The notes beneath the pieces are model-generated. The model searched no databases, was not told the DNA's origin, and worked only from the letters and a program-made list of their open reading frames with translations. A stretch of 64,000 nt of DNA, taken from CAWDLX01 sp963753485 (lineage in GTDB: Bacteria; Actinomycetota; Actinomycetes; Mycobacteriales; Micromonosporaceae). The stretch covers positions 744,001 through 808,000 of the forward strand of contig CAVWCL010000003.1 of assembly GCA_963753485.1 (NCBI GenBank), in the 5' to 3' direction. Position 1 is the first letter of the stretch, and every line of letters begins with the position of its first letter. Below are positions 42,129-50,260 of the stretch, one piece after another. A program made the position numbers and the translations under genes.

Positions 42129-43334
42129 TCAGCCGGATGGGTACCCGGTCGCCGCCGGCCAGATGGCGTCGGCGGTGACCGCGAGCCGGCGCTCCAGCAG
42201 CGCGACCGCGCCGAGGGCGACCGCCCGCTCCCCCAGCTCGGCCAGGGTCACCACCACCGATGCGGCCGAGCGGGGCAGGGTCTGGCGGTGCAGGGTCTCC
42301 CGCAGCGGGCTCAGCAACAGCTCGCCCGCCTCCGCGAGTTCGCCACCGACCACGATCCGGCTCGGGTTGAGCACATTGACCAGCATCGCGGTGGCCGCAC
42401 CGACCGCCCGGCCGGCGTCGGCCACGATCCGCCGGCAGCCCAGATCACCGCGCACCGCCGCGTCGACGAGGGTCGACAGGTCGGGGTTGCGGCTGGTCCA
42501 GCCGGAGGGCAGCAGGTCGAGCAGGGACGCCGCCCCGACCAGGGTCTCCAGGCAGCCGCGGTTTCCGCAGCGACAGATCCGTCCCTGCTCGTCCACGGTG
42601 ATGTGGCCGATCTGGCCGGCGAGCCCGGCGGCGCCCGGGTAGACCGACCCGCGCAGCACCAGCGCGGCCGAGACGTTCGTCGAGAGCTTCAGGTAGATCA
42701 GGTCGGGCACGCCCCGGCCGGCGCCCCATTCCAGCTCGCCCAGCGCGGCCGCGTTGGCGTCGTTGTCCACGAAGACCGGCCGGCCGAACCGTTCGGTCAG
42801 CGCCGCCGCGATGTCGGTGCCCTGCCAGGCCGGTAGCACCGCCGGCGCGGCCAGCTCGCCGGAGAACGCGTCGATCGGACCGGGCAGGCTGATGCCGATC
42901 CCGCGCACCGAGGTGCGGACCACCCGCGCCTGCCGCAGCAGGGTCGTGACCAGCCACTCGGTACGGCGCAGCCCACGCTCGGCCGACTGGCCGGTGTCGT
43001 AGGCGATGCTCTCCTCGGTGAGCACCTGATGGTCATGATCACAGAGCACCGCCCGCAAGCGGGCGGTGCCGATCTCCACGCCGAGCAGCAGCCCGGTCGC
43101 CCGGGCGAGGGAGACGCTGAGCGCGCGCCGCCCGCCACTGGAGGTCGGGGTCACCAGCACCGTGCCCACCTCGCGCAGCTCGCGCACGATGTTGGAGACG
43201 GTGGCCGCGGAGAGTCCGGTGGTGCGCGCGATCTCGGCCTGCGTGAGCGCGCCGGCGGTCCGGACCGCGTGGATCACCCGGCGTTGGTTCGCCTCGCGCA
43301 GGGCGCTCTGCGATCCGGGCGTCTCCACCGTCAT
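42129..43334 (-). CDS. ROK-family transcriptional repressor (NagC/XylR type), importer-linked
   Basis: 401 residues from ATG 43334, with GGGAGGAG six bases before it. The N-terminal winged helix (about 10-75) has RVIHAVRTAGALTQAEIARTTGLSAATVSNIV. The ROK sugar-kinase fold follows: FVDNDANAAALGE, GQIGHITVDEQGRICRCGNRGCLE (zinc motif CxCGxxGCLE) and VVGGELAEAGELL. The sugar-binding motif and zinc site look intact. It directly precedes the sugar-importer operon on the same strand and probably represses it until the sugar binds. A second ROK gene is divergent from it across a 260-bp gap. Confidence 0.94.
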   Translation of the reverse strand: MTVETPGSQSALREANQRRVIHAVRTAGALTQAEIARTTGLSAATVSNIVRELREVGTVLVTPTSSGGRRALSVSLARATGLLLGVEIGTARLRAVLCDHDHQVLTEESIAYDTGQSAERGLRRTEWLVTTLLRQARVVRTSVRGIGISLPGPIDAFSGELAAPAVLPAWQGTDIAAALTERFGRPVFVDNDANAAALGELEWGAGRGVPDLIYLKLSTNVSAALVLRGSVYPGAAGLAGQIGHITVDEQGRICRCGNRGCLETLVGAASLLDLLPSGWTSRNPDLSTLVDAAVRGDLGCRRIVADAGRAVGAATAMLVNVLNPSRIVVGGELAEAGELLLSPLRETLHRQTLPRSAASVVVTLAELGERAVALGAVALLERRLAVTADAIWPAATGYPSG

Positions 43335-43377
43335 GCGGGCTCCTCCCTGTGGCGCAGAAAGTGTACAAGGCTTGAAT

Positions 43378-43445
43378 GCGCCGCGGCAGGTCACGCTCCG
43401 CGGTCGGGCCGGCGCCGCGGCAGGTCACGCTCCGCGGTCGGGCCG
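43378..43445. repeat. Tandem 34-bp repeat (two copies) between divergent ROK genes
   Basis: 43378-43411 and 43412-43445 are identical (each opens GCGCCGCGGCAGGTCACGCT). They lie in the 260-bp divergent promoter region between the two ROK starts (43334 and 43594). The rest of that gap shows no gene. The repeat may duplicate a regulator site. Unlike the micro-ORF arrays, this unit makes no coupled ORF chain. Confidence 0.75.
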
Positions 43446-43593
43446 GCGCCCGGGGCCGGCGGGCGATCGACGACGATACCGGAGCTGGCCGAGGCGGACC
43501 GCGCCGCGACCGCGGCGCGCCGGCCGAGTCGCCTCGACTGTCCACTGGGGAGGCTCGTGCATTGGCCGGGCGTTGCCCGGACGTGGCATTGTC

Positions 43594-44832
43594 ATGACCA
43601 TGCCTGCCGTGCCCGCCGTCCGCGACGAGCCCGTGCGCCAGCGCAGCCTGCGGGCCCACAACCTCGGCCTGGTCCTGCGACACGTCGCCGGCACCGCGCG
43701 GCCGCTGTCCCGGGCCGACGTCGCGGCGGCCACCGGCCTCACCCGGGCGACGGTCTCCACGCTCGTCGATGAGCTGCTCGCCGGACAACTGCTGACCGAG
43801 GTGGAGCCGGCTCCCCGTACCGGGGCCGGGCGCCCGGCCGCCGGCCTCCGCCTCGACGCCGCCGGCCCGGCCGCGCTCGGGCTCGAGGTCACGGTGGACC
43901 ACCTCGCCGCCTGCGTCGTCGACCTCACCGGTGTGGTGCGCCATCACCACGTGCGCCCGGCCGACCGGCGCGGTACCGACCCCGGGGTCGTGGTGGCAGA
44001 GCTCGCCGAGATGGCCGGCACGGCGATCACGGCCGCCGCCGATCAGGGTCTGCGGGTGGCCGGGACCGCGGTGGGGGTGCCCGGTCTCGTCTCCGACGGG
44101 GTGGTGCGGTTCGCGGCGAACCTGGGCTGGCGCGAGGTCGACGTGCGCGCCCAGTTGCTGGCCCGCGCCCCGCTGGACGCCTACCCGGGCGACCTGCTCG
44201 CGGTGGCGAACGCCGCCGACCTGGCCGCACTGGCCGAGTCCCGGGTGTGGCCGGCCGGCGAGCCGGCGAGCTTCCTCTACGTGTGTGGGCAGGCCGGGAT
44301 CGGGTCCGGCATCGTCTTCGACGGCCAGCTCCTGCGCGGCGCCCGGGGGTTGGCGGGCGAGCTGGGGCACGTCACCATCCGGCCCGATGGCCGCCACTGC
44401 CGGTGCGGGGCGCGCGGCTGCCTGGAGGCGTACGCCAACCAGGAGGCGATCCTCGCCGGCGCCGGCGAGACCGCGATCGCGCGCGTGGTGGCCCTTGCCC
44501 GGGCCGGGGCCCATCCCGTGCTGATGGCGTTGGAGGAGGCCGGCTCGGCGCTGGGGGTGGCGGTGGCGAGCGCACTCAACCTGCTCGACCTGCCGACCGT
44601 GGTCCTCGGCGGCGGCTACGCGCCGCTGGCGCCATGGCTGGTCGAGCCGATGTCGCGCGAGATCTCCGAACGGGTGCTCAGCGCGGCCTGGGCGCCGGTC
44701 ACCGTGCGGGCCTCGGCGCTGGACGAGTCGGCCGCGGTCGTGGGGGCAGCTGGCTCGGTGATCGGCGCCATCCTCGCCGAGCCGACGCGCTGGCTCGCGG
44801 CCGCCCCTGCAGTCGCCGGCACGGCGTCGTAG
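43594..44832 (+). CDS. Second ROK-family transcriptional regulator
   Basis: 412 residues from ATG 43594 (another ATG two codons later). The winged helix is RPLSRADVAAATGLTRATVSTLVDELL. The ROK domain includes GTAVGVPGLVSDG, the zinc motif CRCGARGCLEAYAN and VVLGGGYAPLAPWLVEP. It lacks a transporter or kinase neighbour of its own on this side, and could cross-regulate with the divergent ROK gene. Its 3' end overlaps the histidine kinase reading frame by about 217 bp in the antisense direction, so one of the two C-termini may be longer than needed. Confidence 0.92.
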   Translation: MTMPAVPAVRDEPVRQRSLRAHNLGLVLRHVAGTARPLSRADVAAATGLTRATVSTLVDELLAGQLLTEVEPAPRTGAGRPAAGLRLDAAGPAALGLEVTVDHLAACVVDLTGVVRHHHVRPADRRGTDPGVVVAELAEMAGTAITAAADQGLRVAGTAVGVPGLVSDGVVRFAANLGWREVDVRAQLLARAPLDAYPGDLLAVANAADLAALAESRVWPAGEPASFLYVCGQAGIGSGIVFDGQLLRGARGLAGELGHVTIRPDGRHCRCGARGCLEAYANQEAILAGAGETAIARVVALARAGAHPVLMALEEAGSALGVAVASALNLLDLPTVVLGGGYAPLAPWLVEPMSREISERVLSAAWAPVTVRASALDESAAVVGAAGSVIGAILAEPTRWLAAAPAVAGTAS

Positions 44833-46199
44833 GCGAGCGCCGGGCCCGGCACCTCATCGGCGGCCGGCAGCCGCAACTGCACCCGCAGACCGGGCGTGGC
44901 GTCGGCGAGGGTGACGGTGCCACCGTGGCGACGCACCAGCTCGCGGACGATGGCCAGCCCGAGCCCCGCGCCGCCGCCGTCGCGGGCGCGCGCGCCGTCC
45001 AGGCGGGTGAACCGCTCGAAGACCCGCTCCCGATCCGACTCGGGAATCCCCGGGCCGTCGTCGGTGACCGCCACCCGCAGGTACCCGCCGTCGCGGCCAA
45101 CCTCGACCCGCACCGACGTGCGGGCGTAGCGCACCGCGTTGTCCAGCACGTTGGCCACCGCCCGACGCAGCGGGTCCGGCTCCCCCACCATCCACAGTGG
45201 ATCGCCGGCTGGCGGCCCGGTCACTCCCGGGTAACGCGCCGCCACCTCGCGGACCAGTGCGTCCAGGTCGAGCGGCCCGGCCCGGCTGAGCCCGGTCGTG
45301 GCGTCGGAGCGGGCCAACAGCAACAGGTCGTCGACGAGCCGGGACAGTCGCGCCGCGTCGGTCAGCAGATCGTCGGCGACCGTTGGCCAGTCCGTGCGCG
45401 GCCCCAGCCGCTTGGCCACCTCGAGCTGGGTGCGCATGTTCGCCAGCGGGCTGCGCAGCTCGTGCGCGGCATCGGCGACGAACTCCCGCTGCCTGGCCCG
45501 GCCACTGTCCAGCCGAGCCAGCATGTCGTTGAGGGTGGTGGCGAGCCGGTGCACCTCGTCGTGGCCGCCCGGTACCGGCAACCGGCCGGAGTGGCCGGCA
45601 CCGGTGATCTCCTCGGCTCCTCGCCGCAACTCCTCGACCGGGCGCAGGGTGGCCCCGATCACCCGCCAGGCGACCGCGGCCAGGATCAACACCAGCAGGG
45701 GGAAGACGATGAGCAGGGTGTTACGCAGCGCCGCCACCCCCTTGAGCGCATCGGCCATCGGCCGGGCGACCAACACCGTCTGCGGGTCGGCGGCCGAACC
45801 GGCCGGCACCGCGACCACCCGCACCGGGCCGGTCAGCCCCAGCCGGTCGCCGTCGATGAACACCTTGGTGCCGGACCGGGCCCGGGCCAACTCATCCGGG
45901 TGCAGCATGCAGACCAGCCGGTCGGCGTCGATCGACGCCGACCGCACCCGGCTGGCCGAGTCGACCACCTGGACCAGCCCGGATCCGGCCACCGGCACCG
46001 GTTGCGGCAGCGCGTCCGCGTTGACCAAGGCGGCCACGTCGTGGGCGCTGCGGTCCAGCTCGGCGTCGACCGAGCGTTGCAGGGACGCGCCGAGCGCGGC
46101 CACCAGGGCCACCCCGCCGACGAGCAGGCCGGCGCTCAGCCCCACCATGCCGATGATCAGCAGCCGGGCCCGCAGGGTACGCCGGCGCCACCAGCTCAC
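44616..46199 (-). CDS. Sensor histidine kinase
   Basis: 527 residues from a GTG that overlaps the response-regulator stop (GTGA). Two membrane segments (about 12-35 and 160-180) flank an external sensor. A HAMP (about 182-235) leads to DHp FVADAAHELRSPLANMR with the phosphoacceptor His, and a HATPase with NVLDNAVRYA, DDGPGIP and GAGLGLAIV. The kinase core ends near 44855. The last 80 or so residues are low in complexity and run antisense over the end of the ROK gene, so that tail may be an unconstrained readthrough to the first stop. It pairs with the OmpR-type regulator and probably senses an envelope signal. Confidence 0.93.
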   Translation of the reverse strand: MSWWRRRTLRARLLIIGMVGLSAGLLVGGVALVAALGASLQRSVDAELDRSAHDVAALVNADALPQPVPVAGSGLVQVVDSASRVRSASIDADRLVCMLHPDELARARSGTKVFIDGDRLGLTGPVRVVAVPAGSAADPQTVLVARPMADALKGVAALRNTLLIVFPLLVLILAAVAWRVIGATLRPVEELRRGAEEITGAGHSGRLPVPGGHDEVHRLATTLNDMLARLDSGRARQREFVADAAHELRSPLANMRTQLEVAKRLGPRTDWPTVADDLLTDAARLSRLVDDLLLLARSDATTGLSRAGPLDLDALVREVAARYPGVTGPPAGDPLWMVGEPDPLRRAVANVLDNAVRYARTSVRVEVGRDGGYLRVAVTDDGPGIPESDRERVFERFTRLDGARARDGGGAGLGLAIVRELVRRHGGTVTLADATPGLRVQLRLPAADEVPGPALAYDAVPATAGAAASQRVGSARMAPITEPAAPTTAADSSSAEARTVTGAQAALSTRSEISRDIGSTSHGASGA

Positions 46200-46861
46200 G
46201 GCGTACCGGCGACCAGCCGGTAACCCGCGCCGCGCACCGTTTCCAGCAGGCCCCGGCCGAGCTTGCGCCGCAGGTATCCGATGTAGACTTCGACCGCGTT
46301 CGGCGCGGTCTCCTCGTTCGCGTCCCAGACGTGGTCGAGCAGCTCGGTCTTGGAGACCACATCCCCGGCCCGGCGCATGAGGTACTGCAGCAACCCGTAC
46401 TCGCGCGTGGTCAACACCACCTCGCTGCCGGCGACGGTGACCCGGCGCCGGGCCGGATCCAGGCAGACATCGCCGACGGTGAGCACGGCCGGGCGCTCGG
46501 GCGCGCCCCGGCGCAGCAACGCCCGCAGCCGGGCCAGCAGCACCACATAGGAGAACGGCTTGGTGAGGTAGTCGTCGGCACCGCAGTCCAGCCCGTCGGC
46601 CTGGTCGTGCTCGCCGTCCTTGGCCGAAAGCATGAGCACCGGCACCCAGTGACCCTCGGCCCGCAAGGTGCGCACGACCCGGTAGCCCGACAGGCCGGGC
46701 AGCATGACATCGAGGATCATCGCGTCGTACTCACCGTGGCGGGCCAGCTCCAGCCCCGAGGGTCCGTCGCCGGCCACGTCGACTGCGAAGCCCTCCGCCT
46801 GCAGCCCGCGCTGCAACGCCGTGGCGAGGCGCGCCTCGTCCTCCACGACCAGTACGCGCAT
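46196..46861 (-). CDS. OmpR/PhoB-family response regulator
   Basis: 221 residues from ATG 46861 (MRVLVVEDEARLA); a longer upstream reading is less likely. The receiver domain has the acidic pair ED, the phospho-Asp in MILDVMLPG and the lysine in YLTKPFSY. The C-terminal winged helix (about 125-220) ends YIGYLRRKLGRGLLETVRGAGYRL. It forms a two-component system with the kinase, start/stop overlapping. It is divergent from the LolA-like/ABC exporter genes (95 bp between starts), which it may control. Confidence 0.96.
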   Translation of the reverse strand: MRVLVVEDEARLATALQRGLQAEGFAVDVAGDGPSGLELARHGEYDAMILDVMLPGLSGYRVVRTLRAEGHWVPVLMLSAKDGEHDQADGLDCGADDYLTKPFSYVVLLARLRALLRRGAPERPAVLTVGDVCLDPARRRVTVAGSEVVLTTREYGLLQYLMRRAGDVVSKTELLDHVWDANEETAPNAVEVYIGYLRRKLGRGLLETVRGAGYRLVAGTP

Positions 46862-46955
46862 GCATTCAGCCTGCCACGCCCCTGCGCGGGTGCACAGCAT
46901 CGCTCAGCCGGTTCACAGTGCGGTCGGGGCAGGATGATGACCAGGAGGTGCCCTC

Positions 46956-48173
46956 ATGTCCGCTCTCAACTCCCGCCCCGCACTGCGCTGGTTGGTCCCG
47001 GCCGCGGCGGTGGTCGCCGTCCTCGGCGGCGGCGCCGCCGTCGGCGCCATCACCGCCGCCGCCGACCCGAGCCTGCCCACCCGCAGCGCCGCCCAGCTGC
47101 TGGTGGACCTGCAGACCGCGCGTCTGGACGGCCTGTCCGGCACCGTCGTGGCGCGGGCCGACCTCGGCCTGCCGGCCCTGCCCGGCCTGGGTGGTGCCGG
47201 CAGCACCGAGCTCACCTCACTCCTGAGCGGCACCCACACCCTGCGCGTCTGGTACTCCGGCCCCGACAAGGCCCGGGTCGCCCTGCTCGGCACGCTCGGC
47301 GAGACCGACGTCATCATCAACGGCTCCGACGTGTGGACCTGGGACAGCCGGGCGAACAAGGCCACCCACGGTGCCCTCAACCCGCTGGGGGATGCGAAGC
47401 CGGGGGAGGCGAAGCCGGGGGAGGCGAAGCCGGGGGAGGCGAAGCCGGGGGCCCAGCCGGGCGCCGGCACGCCGTCGCTGAAGCTGCCGGGTGGTGGCGC
47501 GCTCACCCCGCAGCAGATCGCCGACCTGGCCCTGGCCGCGGTGAACCCGAGCACCGAGGTGACTACCCAGGGCACCGCCAGCATCGCCGGGCGGGACGCG
47601 TACGAGCTGGTCCTCAACCCGCGCGACCGGGCGAGCCTGATCGGGTCGATCCGGCTCGCGGTGGACGCGACCGAGCACGTGCCCCTGCGGGTCCAGATCT
47701 TCGCCCGGGGCGCCGCGTCACCGGCGATCGAGGTCGCCTTCACCCAGGTGAGCTTCGCCCGGCCGGACCCAGCGCAGTTCGTGTTCAACCCGCCACCGGG
47801 CGCCACCGTGGTCGAGCGGGACGCCGCCAAGCCCAGCCAATCCACACCGGGCACGGTTGCCAAGCCTGACCAGAGCGGCAAGCCGCCGTTCGTGGTCGTG
47901 GGCAGCGGCTGGACCAGCGTGCTGGTCGCCCGCGTTCCCCAGCCGGCCAGCGACCAGAAGGGCAGCGACCAGGAACGCAGCGGCCAGCGCCAGCTCTCCG
48001 GCCTGCTCGCCAACCTCCCCGCGGTGCACGGCGCCTGGGGCACCGGCCATCTGCTCACCAGCCAGTTGATCAGCGTGCTGGTCACCGACGACGGCCGGCT
48101 GCTCGTCGGGGCGGTCAGCCCGGCCCGGCTCTACCTGGCCGCGGCCGACCCGGCGGCGAAGCTGCCGGAATGA
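46956..48173 (+). CDS. LolA/RseB-like exported protein
   Basis: 405 residues with AGGAGGTG six bases before the ATG. An N-terminal signal-anchor (about 10-32) precedes a beta-rich LolA/RseB-like domain (TARLDGLSGTVVARADLGLP..., HTLRVWYSGPDKARVALLG). A low-complexity linker with four 15-bp repeats (AKPGE units) is at about 147-166, and a second beta half follows, with VPLRVQIFARGAASPAIEVAFTQVSF. Related proteins in actinobacteria are encoded next to ABC transporters and may bind lipids outside the membrane. The stop (48171-48173) overlaps the first micro-ORF of the repeat array that leads to the ABC ATPase. Confidence 0.88.
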   Translation: MSALNSRPALRWLVPAAAVVAVLGGGAAVGAITAAADPSLPTRSAAQLLVDLQTARLDGLSGTVVARADLGLPALPGLGGAGSTELTSLLSGTHTLRVWYSGPDKARVALLGTLGETDVIINGSDVWTWDSRANKATHGALNPLGDAKPGEAKPGEAKPGEAKPGAQPGAGTPSLKLPGGGALTPQQIADLALAAVNPSTEVTTQGTASIAGRDAYELVLNPRDRASLIGSIRLAVDATEHVPLRVQIFARGAASPAIEVAFTQVSFARPDPAQFVFNPPPGATVVERDAAKPSQSTPGTVAKPDQSGKPPFVVVGSGWTSVLVARVPQPASDQKGSDQERSGQRQLSGLLANLPAVHGAWGTGHLLTSQLISVLVTDDGRLLVGAVSPARLYLAAADPAAKLPE

Positions 48174-48397
48174 CCGACGACGCGCTTCCCTCCGCGGAGG
48201 AGGCGGAATGACCGACGACGCGCTTCCCTGCGCGGAGGAGGCGGAATGACCGACGACGCGCTTCCCTCCGCGGAGGAGGCGGAATGACCGACGACGCGCT
48301 TCCCTGCGCGGAGGAGGCGGAATGACCGACGACGCGCTTCCCTGCGCGGAGGAGGCGGAATGACCGACGACGCGCTTCCCTGCGCGGAGGAGGCGGA
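48170..48397 (+). repeat. Six tandem 38-bp units encoding a chain of ATGA-coupled 13-residue micro-ORFs
   Basis: The ATG codons lie exactly 38 bp apart at 48170, 48208, 48246, 48284, 48322 and 48360; the seventh, 48398, starts the ABC ATPase. Each unit encodes MTDDALPSAEEAE (units 1 and 3) or MTDDALPCAEEAE (units 2, 4, 5, 6) and ends GAATGA, so each stop overlaps the next start. GGAGGAGGCGGA precedes every ATG, a near-ideal ribosome site. In units 1 and 3 CCTCCGCGGAGG (48189-48200, 48265-48276) can fold back on the ribosome site; the C variant breaks that pairing. There is no spacer sequence, so it is not a CRISPR array. Confidence 0.95.
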
Positions 48398-49330
48398 ATG
48401 ACCGCGCTCGCGGTCAGCAGCCGCGGGCTGACCAAGCGATTCGGGCACCACCTCGCGGTCGACGGCATCGACCTCGCGGTGCCGCGCGGGCAGGTGTACG
48501 GGTTCCTCGGTCCCAACGGATCCGGCAAGACCACCACGATCCGGATGCTGCTCGGCCTGATCCGGCCCACCGCCGGGCGTCACGAGCTGCTCGGCCAGGC
48601 GGTGCCCGAGCGCTCGGCCGCCGTCCTGCCCCGGGTGGGTTCCCTTGTGGAGGGTCCGGCCTTCCACCCTTACCTGTCCGGTGTGGACAATCTGGTCCGG
48701 TTGGACGCGGCCGACCGGACCGCCGATCCGCGGACCGCGGCCGCGCGCATTGGCGCTGCGCTGGACCGCGTCGGGCTGCTCGCCGCGGGCGGCAAGCGCT
48801 ACCGGGCGTACTCGTTGGGCATGCGCCAGCGCCTGGCCCTCGCCGCCGCGCTGCTCCAGCCACGCGACCTGCTGGTGCTGGACGAGCCGACCAACGGCCT
48901 TGATCCGCAGGGGACCCGCGAGGTGCGCTCGCTGCTCATGGCCCTGGCCGCCGACGGGACCACGGTGATGCTCTCCACCCACCTGCTGGCCGAGGTCGAG
49001 CAGGTGTGCGGCCACGTCGGGGTGATGCACCAGGGCCGGCTGGTGGCGCAGGCGCCGCTGGCCACCCTGCGCGCCGGGGGTGCCGCCCGGGCCCGGGTGG
49101 AAACCGACCGGCCCGACGACGCCGCCCGGGTGCTGCGCGAGATCGGCGCCGGCGACGTGCAGGTCGCGGCCGGCGTCACCACCGGCCTGCTCGGCCCGCT
49201 GGCCCCGGAGAAGGTGGTCGCCGCCCTGGTGCACGACGGTGTCGGGGTGCGTGGATTCCGGGTGGCCGCCCCGGAGCTCGAGGAGCTCTTCGTCTCCCTC
49301 ACCGGCGAGGGCTTCGATGTCAGCGGTTGA
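48398..49330 (+). CDS. ABC-2 exporter ATPase
   Basis: 310 residues. Walker A is GPNGSGKT, the signature is YSLGMRQRLALAAALL, Walker B is LLVLDEPTNGLDPQG, and the switch is STHLLAE. A CcmA/DrrA-type ATPase with a C-terminal extension (about 225-310) is usual for drug or lipid exporters. The start is the seventh ATG of the 38-bp repeat ladder. The permease start lies 14 bp inside its 3' end. It probably works with the upstream LolA-like protein and is placed beside a two-component system, a common setup for envelope-stress or antibiotic-export modules. Confidence 0.95.
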   Translation: MTALAVSSRGLTKRFGHHLAVDGIDLAVPRGQVYGFLGPNGSGKTTTIRMLLGLIRPTAGRHELLGQAVPERSAAVLPRVGSLVEGPAFHPYLSGVDNLVRLDAADRTADPRTAAARIGAALDRVGLLAAGGKRYRAYSLGMRQRLALAAALLQPRDLLVLDEPTNGLDPQGTREVRSLLMALAADGTTVMLSTHLLAEVEQVCGHVGVMHQGRLVAQAPLATLRAGGAARARVETDRPDDAARVLREIGAGDVQVAAGVTTGLLGPLAPEKVVAALVHDGVGVRGFRVAAPELEELFVSLTGEGFDVSG

Positions 49331-50243
49331 GCTGCCGGTCCCGGCCCGTGAGCGCGAGGAGCGAGCGGGTGCGAGCACCGCAGCGGGAACGAAGGGCCGG
49401 CGCGTCGGGCGGGTCAGCCGCGGGGTGAGTACCCGGTTTCTGCGCTCCGAGCTCACGCTGATCTTCGGGCGGCGGCGCAACTGGGCCGGGCTGGCGGTGC
49501 TGGCCGCGGTGCCGGTCCTGATCTCGATCGCGGTCGCCGTCGACGGCCGCGGGGGCCGCGGGGGCGGCGACGGGCCGGACTTCTTCGCCAGCATCACCAG
49601 CAACGGACTCTTCGTCGCGCTGGCCGCGCTCGCGGTGGAGCTGCCGCTCTTCCTGCCGATCGCGGTGGCGGCGATCTCGGCCGACGCGATCGCCGGCGAG
49701 GCCAACCTGGGCACGCTGCGCTACCTGCTCGCGGTGCCGGTCACGCGCACCCGGATGCTGGCGGTGAAGTACACCGCGATCGCGATCTTCGCCCTCGCCG
49801 CGACCGCGGTGGTGGCCGTGGTCGGCACGCTGGTCGGGCTGGCCCTCTTCGGCGGTGGCCCGGTCACCCTGCTCTCCGGGGCTCAGGTGTCGTTCTGGGC
49901 CGGGCTGCTGCGACTGGCCGGCGTCTGCGGCTATATCGGGATCGCGCTGATGGCCCTGGGCGCGGTCGGGCTCTTCGTCTCCACGCTCACCGAGCAGCCG
50001 ATCGGGGCCACCATCGCGACCGTGATGCTCTGCGTGGCCAGCTTCATCGCCGACACCGTCCCGCAGGTGGCCTGGCTGCACCCGTACCTGCTCACCCACT
50101 GGTGGACCGCCTTCGGCGACCTGCTGCGCGACCCGGTGCCGTTGGGCGCGATGGCGCACGGCGTGGCCTCCGCGGCCGCGTACACGCTGATCTTCGGCAG
50201 CGCCGCCTGGGCGCGCTTCGGCGGTCGCGACATCACCAGCTGA
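49317..50243 (+). CDS. ABC-2 type exporter permease
   Basis: 308 residues from ATG 49317, overlapping the ATPase gene by 14 bp. Six membrane segments are seen (about 60-80, 98-120, 150-172, 188-212, 220-240, 280-300). The first 45 residues are charged (REREERAGAST) and come from a repeat-like DNA stretch (49348-49397), so they may be a late N-terminal extension. The mature membrane part starts near FLRSELTLIFGRRRNWAG. An extracellular glycine-rich loop, DGRGGRGGG, is present. It forms an exporter with the preceding ATPase. Confidence 0.92.
   Translation: MSAVELPVPAREREERAGASTAAGTKGRRVGRVSRGVSTRFLRSELTLIFGRRRNWAGLAVLAAVPVLISIAVAVDGRGGRGGGDGPDFFASITSNGLFVALAALAVELPLFLPIAVAAISADAIAGEANLGTLRYLLAVPVTRTRMLAVKYTAIAIFALAATAVVAVVGTLVGLALFGGGPVTLLSGAQVSFWAGLLRLAGVCGYIGIALMALGAVGLFVSTLTEQPIGATIATVMLCVASFIADTVPQVAWLHPYLLTHWWTAFGDLLRDPVPLGAMAHGVASAAAYTLIFGSAAWARFGGRDITS
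49348..49397 (+). repeat. Relic of a GAGCGCGAGGAG-type repeat inside the permease N-terminus
   Basis: The DNA here (GAGCGCGAGGAGCGAGCG, then GCGAGCACCGCAGC) resembles, on the plus strand, the minus-strand leader of the 39730-39792 micro-ORF (GAGCGCGAGGAGTGAGCG, then AGCGAGCCCCGCAGC). It is read in frame as REREERAGAST in the permease. It looks like a repeat family that lands near start codons. Confidence 0.6.
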
Positions 50244-50260
50244 CGCACCCGGTCGGCCGG

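Noticed and set aside
48170..48397. CRISPR array
   Set aside because: Units are directly abutting with no spacers, and they encode ORFs with ribosome sites.
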